NCBI RefSeq assembly: GCF_016741935.1
Contig: NZ_JAERRG010000004.1
Span: 372,001-436,000, forward strand
Length of the DNA stretch: 64,000 nt
Source of the DNA: Streptomyces endocoffeicus
GTDB lineage: Bacteria; Actinomycetota; Actinomycetes; Streptomycetales; Streptomycetaceae
Reading direction: 5' to 3'
A program made the position numbers and the translations under genes. Below, one piece after another: positions 60,392-64,000 of the stretch. The first letter of the stretch is position 1; each line of letters opens with the position of its first letter. The notes beneath the pieces are model-generated. The model worked only from the letters and a program-made list of their open reading frames with translations. It did not search any database and was not told the origin of the DNA.

Positions 60392-63322
60392 GTGAGCACG
60401 ACCACCACGAACACGGAGAGCACCACGAACACGAGCACGGCCACGGCGGGCACGACGAGCGCGGTGCGGCTCAATGCCGCGACCATCACCCAGTACCTGG
60501 CCTCGCAGCCCCGGCTCACGCCGGACAAGCGCCGGGCCGTACTGCTGCGTGCCGCGCCCTCCTGGGACGGCCCGGCCGAGCTGGCCTGGGGCGAGCGGCG
60601 CCAGGCGACCGTCGTGGCGGCGCCCTCGCCGCTGGCCGCGTACGAACTGGTCCTCGCACATCAGGCGCCCTCGGCTTCAGGCCCCGAGGTGCTGGTCGTG
60701 CTCACCGACCGGGAGGAGGCCGAGCTGGGCCCCGACCTGCTCGCCAAAGTGCACCGCCACCGCGTCAACGCGGTGGACACCTGGGACGTGGTCCGGGAAA
60801 CCTTCGGCGCCCTCCACACCGACAACCGGCTCGTCCACGAGAACTGGGCGGCCGAGGCGCTGCTGGACGCCACCCCGCCGACCGGCTGGACCAAGCTGCC
60901 GGGCGGTGTGCTCTCCCGCGACAAGGCGCTCGGCGAACTCACGCTCCGCAGACTCGGCATCGGCCGCTACGACCCCGACCGTGACCAGCACGCCCTGTCC
61001 GCGAACGGCGACGGACTCGACATCCACACGCTGCTGCGGTGGTCCCTGGCATCCGGCGGCCCGGACCGCTATCTGGCGCTGCGGGCGCCCGAGCGGGCCG
61101 GTATCCGGCAGTTCCTCGGCGAGTCGGAGCAGGCGGGGCAGGCCGGGCGGGCGCTGCTCGCCCTGGTCGAGGCCGAGCACGGGCCGGACGCCGTCGCGTA
61201 CGGCCTCGTCTGCGCGGCGCTGTGGGTGCACGCGGACGCGGCGGCGGATCCGGAGAACTACCGGGCCCGGGGGCGGGCCGAGCAATGGCTGGGCGAGGAG
61301 CCGCCCGTCCCCGGGGAGGCCCTGGACACGCTGGTGGCGGCCTTCGGACGGGCCTGCGAGGAGTTCGTCTCCGGACTGCTGCTGACGGGACGGTCGGACC
61401 AGGACGAGGCATCGTCGGCCGCGCGTCGGCTGACCGGCGCCGCGCTCGACCGGGCGGCGTCCCTGGCCCGGCAGTTCGGCGCGGAACAGGCCGCCCGTAC
61501 GAGCCCGTTGCTGGCGGCGGGGCTCGAGGGGCGTTTCACCGCCGTCGGGGACGCGCTCCTGGGCCACGACGGGGAGCGGATCGCGCGGGCCGTGGCGGCG
61601 CTCGACGACCACCGGCTCGCGCCCGAGTCCGACACCCGGCCCCGCGTCGAACGGGCTCGCATGGCACAGCGGCTCGCCCAGTGGCTCGCGACCGAACCGG
61701 CGGTGGAGAGCGAGAGCGTGGCGGACGGTATCAACCGCCATGTCGACGAAACCGCATGGGTGGACCTCGCACTGGAGCACATCGAATCCGGCGGGGACGT
61801 GGAGCCGACGCTGAAGTCCGCCTACGACGCCCTGGGCGGCTCCGTACGCGCCCGCCGCCGCGAGATCGACCGCTCCTTCGCCCAGTGCCTCGCCGCCCGG
61901 ACCACCGCCGGCAGGTCTCCGGAGAGCATGCTGACGGTGGAGTCCTTCCTGCCCACCGTCGTCGGCCCGGTAGTGAAGGCGGGGACACGCCGGGTGCTGC
62001 TACTGGTCCTCGACGGGATGAGCGCCGCGATCGCGGCGGAGCTGGGCGAGGAACTGCGCGAACACTGGGTCGAGTACGACCCGATGCCCAAGGCCAAGGG
62101 TCTCCCGCGGCGCCGGGCGATGGCCGCCGCGCTGCCCACCGTCACGGCAGTGTCCCGGACCTCCTTGTTCGCCGCCCGGCTCACCAGGGGCACGCAGGCC
62201 GACGAGACGAGGCTCTTCCCGGCGCACGCCTTCTGGGGCGAGGAGGAGGCCGCGGTCTTCCACAAGGACGACCTGCGCGGCGAGACCAGCGGGGCTTCCC
62301 TCGGGCCGGAGCTGCACGAAGCGCTCGTCGGCGACCGTACGCACGTCGCCGTGGTGCTCAACACCATCGACGACCGGCTCGCCACGGAGCAGAAGCTCGG
62401 CGACGGCGCCTGGCGGCTCGGTGAGATAGGGCGGCTCCTGGAGCTGCTGCGCTTCGCCGCCGCCCAGGGCCGGGCCGTGATCCTCACCAGCGACCACGGC
62501 CATGTCATCGACCGGCACGGGGTACGGGTCGACGCCGACCCCGACCGCGTGGAATCGGCCCGGCACCGGTCCGCCGGGCCCCCGCTCGCCGAGACGGAGA
62601 TCGCGCTCTCGGGGCCCCGGGTGGTCGCTCCGGAGCCCGGCGGTCAGATCGTCGCGCTCTGGGACGCCAACTCCCGCTACACCTCGCAGAAGGCCGGCTA
62701 CCACGGGGGCGCCTCCCTGGCCGAGGTCGCCATCCCCGTCCTGGCCTTCTTGCCGTTCGGCGCCGAACCGCCCAGCGGCTGGCGGGAGCTGGGCGACCAG
62801 CAGCCCTCGTGGTGGTCGCTCACCACGGAATCCGCGTCCGCCGAGCAGCCGACGCCGGTACGGCCCGCCCAGGCCACCGCCCAGGCGAAGAAGCCGTCGA
62901 AGCAGGCCGCCGAGCTGGCCAGGAGCCACGACTCGCTCTTCGAGGTGGCGCTGGTCCCCTCGGATGAGGACGCCCTGCTCTCCGCCGAGCCGGTCTCACC
63001 GGACGACGCGCTGGTGAGCGGACTGATGGCATCCGAGATCTTCGAGGCCCAGGTGGATCTGCTCGCCCGCAGGCCCCGCCCACCGGAGCTGGCCCGGGTG
63101 GAGAAGGCCGTACGGGCGCTGCTGGAGGCAGGCGGCACACTCCCCGTAACCGCTCTCGCCCAGCGCATCGGCCTGCCCGCCTCCAGGGCGGCTGACGGCT
63201 TCGCCGCCGTGCTGCGGCAGCTCCTCAACCACGACGGCGTGCAGGTCCTGGAGACGTTGCCGGACGGCCGGACCCTGCGGCTGAGCCTTGGGTTGCTGCG
63301 GGACCAGTTCGAATTGAGGTAA
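60392..63322 (+). CDS. pglZ: PglZ: alkaline-phosphatase-fold protein of Pgl/BREX type 2
   Basis: PglZ is the shared hallmark of BREX systems and belongs to the alkaline phosphatase superfamily. About 976 residues. The PglZ domain has VLLLVLDGMSAAIAAEL (near 535-551) with the metal-binding Asp and later LTSDHGHVIDR (near 697-707). Near the C-terminus sits an extra winged-helix-like segment (PVTALAQRIGLPASRAADGF). The N-terminus opens with a Thr/Ser-rich stretch (STTTTNTESTTNTS). The GTG at 60392 follows GAGGCG and gives the best fit. The open frame extends into pglY and that part is rejected. In S. coelicolor PglZ counters PglX toxicity, as I recall. Confidence 0.93.
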   Translation: MSTTTTNTESTTNTSTATAGTTSAVRLNAATITQYLASQPRLTPDKRRAVLLRAAPSWDGPAELAWGERRQATVVAAPSPLAAYELVLAHQAPSASGPEVLVVLTDREEAELGPDLLAKVHRHRVNAVDTWDVVRETFGALHTDNRLVHENWAAEALLDATPPTGWTKLPGGVLSRDKALGELTLRRLGIGRYDPDRDQHALSANGDGLDIHTLLRWSLASGGPDRYLALRAPERAGIRQFLGESEQAGQAGRALLALVEAEHGPDAVAYGLVCAALWVHADAAADPENYRARGRAEQWLGEEPPVPGEALDTLVAAFGRACEEFVSGLLLTGRSDQDEASSAARRLTGAALDRAASLARQFGAEQAARTSPLLAAGLEGRFTAVGDALLGHDGERIARAVAALDDHRLAPESDTRPRVERARMAQRLAQWLATEPAVESESVADGINRHVDETAWVDLALEHIESGGDVEPTLKSAYDALGGSVRARRREIDRSFAQCLAARTTAGRSPESMLTVESFLPTVVGPVVKAGTRRVLLLVLDGMSAAIAAELGEELREHWVEYDPMPKAKGLPRRRAMAAALPTVTAVSRTSLFAARLTRGTQADETRLFPAHAFWGEEEAAVFHKDDLRGETSGASLGPELHEALVGDRTHVAVVLNTIDDRLATEQKLGDGAWRLGEIGRLLELLRFAAAQGRAVILTSDHGHVIDRHGVRVDADPDRVESARHRSAGPPLAETEIALSGPRVVAPEPGGQIVALWDANSRYTSQKAGYHGGASLAEVAIPVLAFLPFGAEPPSGWRELGDQQPSWWSLTTESASAEQPTPVRPAQATAQAKKPSKQAAELARSHDSLFEVALVPSDEDALLSAEPVSPDDALVSGLMASEIFEAQVDLLARRPRPPELARVEKAVRALLEAGGTLPVTALAQRIGLPASRAADGFAAVLRQLLNHDGVQVLETLPDGRTLRLSLGLLRDQFELR

Positions 63323-63347
63323 CGGGTCCCGCAGCGGACGACCGAGG

Positions 63348-63992
63348 TCAGGTGAGCTGTCGAAGCAGCCCGACGAACTGACGCAGTTCGTCACTCAGCC
63401 GCTTCGACAGCGGCTCGGGCTCGAAGTGCGCGATCATGTTGCGGACTTCCCGCACCCGGTCGAGCTGGTGCACGAACTGGACCCGATCCACTCCCGTCCA
63501 GCCCAGAGCCTGCCAGTTCTGGTCGGCGAGGGGGCGAAGTGCCGGGTTCTGCTGATGGCCGTCGAGGAGCTTCACATAGCCGTTGAACATCAGATCGGTG
63601 ATCTGGCCGGTCTTCTTGTTCTTCATCTGCACCGCACGAATGTTGTCCGGATCGAGCGCCGCGCCCAGGCACTTGCGGAGCCGGAATTCGATCTCTCCCA
63701 CCACGAAGAACGGCCACGCCGTCGCATCGAAGCGCTCGGTGATATCCGCGCCCGTGACGATTCCGGTGAACTGTCCGCTGTTGTCCCGCACGAGCACGTA
63801 GCCGTACTCGCAGATGATCGGCAGGAGGGAGAAGAAGTCCTGCCGCCAGTCGGCTATCGGCGGATCGTCCACCAGGGCGTTCGCCAAGGTGGTGGTCGCG
63901 TTGGTCTCGTACATCTTGGCGACCGAACTCCAGGTGATCACGCCGTGCAGCGTCGTCCTGCCGTCGATGACGGGCACCTGGGAGTAGTTCAT
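63348..63992 (-). CDS. CBS-domain protein with HEPN-like C-terminus (runs off window)
   Basis: The visible 214 residues begin inside a CBS domain (NYSQVPVIDGRTTLHGVITW). A second CBS half follows (YVLVRDNSGQFTGIVTGADI), then a helical C-terminal domain. That domain ends VREVRNMIAHFEPEPLSKRLS, with an R-x4-H motif RNMIAH (63426-63443) of the kind seen in HEPN RNase/toxin domains. The gene very probably starts beyond 64000, because the frame is open to the edge and the first residues are mid-domain. CBS domains bind adenine nucleotides, so nucleotide-controlled RNase activity is an attractive inference. It is convergent with pglZ, 25 bases away. Confidence 0.72.
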   Translation of the reverse strand: MNYSQVPVIDGRTTLHGVITWSSVAKMYETNATTTLANALVDDPPIADWRQDFFSLLPIICEYGYVLVRDNSGQFTGIVTGADITERFDATAWPFFVVGEIEFRLRKCLGAALDPDNIRAVQMKNKKTGQITDLMFNGYVKLLDGHQQNPALRPLADQNWQALGWTGVDRVQFVHQLDRVREVRNMIAHFEPEPLSKRLSDELRQFVGLLRQLT

Positions 63993-64000
63993 GGTGCGCA

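Noticed and set aside
57412..60528. A 1038-codon minus-strand frame across pglY/pglZ
   Set aside because: Antisense shadow of pglY. The plus-strand motifs (Walker A, PglZ metal sites) settle the coding strand.
39060..64000. Second copy of the tRNA-Arg 3' end (attR)
   Set aside because: I found no repeat of the T-arm/acceptor sequence within the window, and no integrase, so an integrative element is not shown.
1..64000. CRISPR array or insertion sequence
   Set aside because: No regularly spaced identical repeats with unique spacers and no transposase gene or IS-type terminal repeats were seen.

Overview
The window is high-GC actinobacterial DNA. The gene order, the actinobacterial families (SCO5389, DUF2550, NrtL, XRE-DUF5753 with DUF397, Pgl) and the codon use all point to Streptomyces. 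Gene order from about 1 to 39 kb matches, from memory, the S. coelicolor block running from SCO5389 down to SCO5351. Nothing could be searched here, so species is not assigned.

Region 1 (1-12.4 kb) holds a SCO5389-family gene, nucS (mismatch endonuclease), a large ATP-binding membrane protein, a STAS anti-anti-sigma protein, 3-hydroxybutyryl-CoA dehydrogenase, a TetR regulator divergent from a two-gene drug-type ABC exporter, cob(I)alamin adenosyltransferase, a four-helix membrane protein, a two-component pair and a DUF2550 protein. Region 2 (12.5-38.8 kb) is a long co-oriented minus-strand housekeeping run. In transcription order it is a CheY-like regulator, nrtL, lysA, hom, thrC, thrB, rho, an LCP protein, rpmE, prfA, prmC, tsaC, a tyrosine-phosphatase-like protein, glyA, a WecA-type transferase and atpIBEFHAGDC. 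A good Rex (NADH/NAD redox) operator match lies upstream of atpI, and a perfect 15-bp terminator stem closes the operon after atpC. Several intergenic tandem repeats sit directly behind stop codons (thrC, lysA).

Region 3 starts at a tRNA-Arg(CCG) gene at 39.0 kb. To its right the DNA becomes accessory. It contains an unknown membrane-anchored protein fused in frame to a DUF72 gene remnant, a secreted AA10 lytic polysaccharide monooxygenase with a perfect CebR operator, an unknown protein, and an HsdM/HsdS-type methylase pair without HsdR. A complete Pgl core (phage growth limitation, BREX type 2) follows: pglW-pglX as one operon and pglY-pglZ as another. Between the two operons sits an abaA/whiJ-type module: HATPase, XRE-DUF5753 regulator and two DUF397 small proteins. 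Downstream of pglZ, running off the window, is a CBS-domain protein with a HEPN-like R-x4-H motif.

The most interesting part is 41-64 kb. It looks like a defence island in which a Pgl/BREX core, a restriction-less methylase/specificity pair, a developmental-type regulatory cassette and a possible CBS-HEPN effector are packed together. The canonical type 2 accessories brxD and brxHI are not in the window. Family assignments come from reading motifs and from memory, so homology searches would still be needed to fix names.
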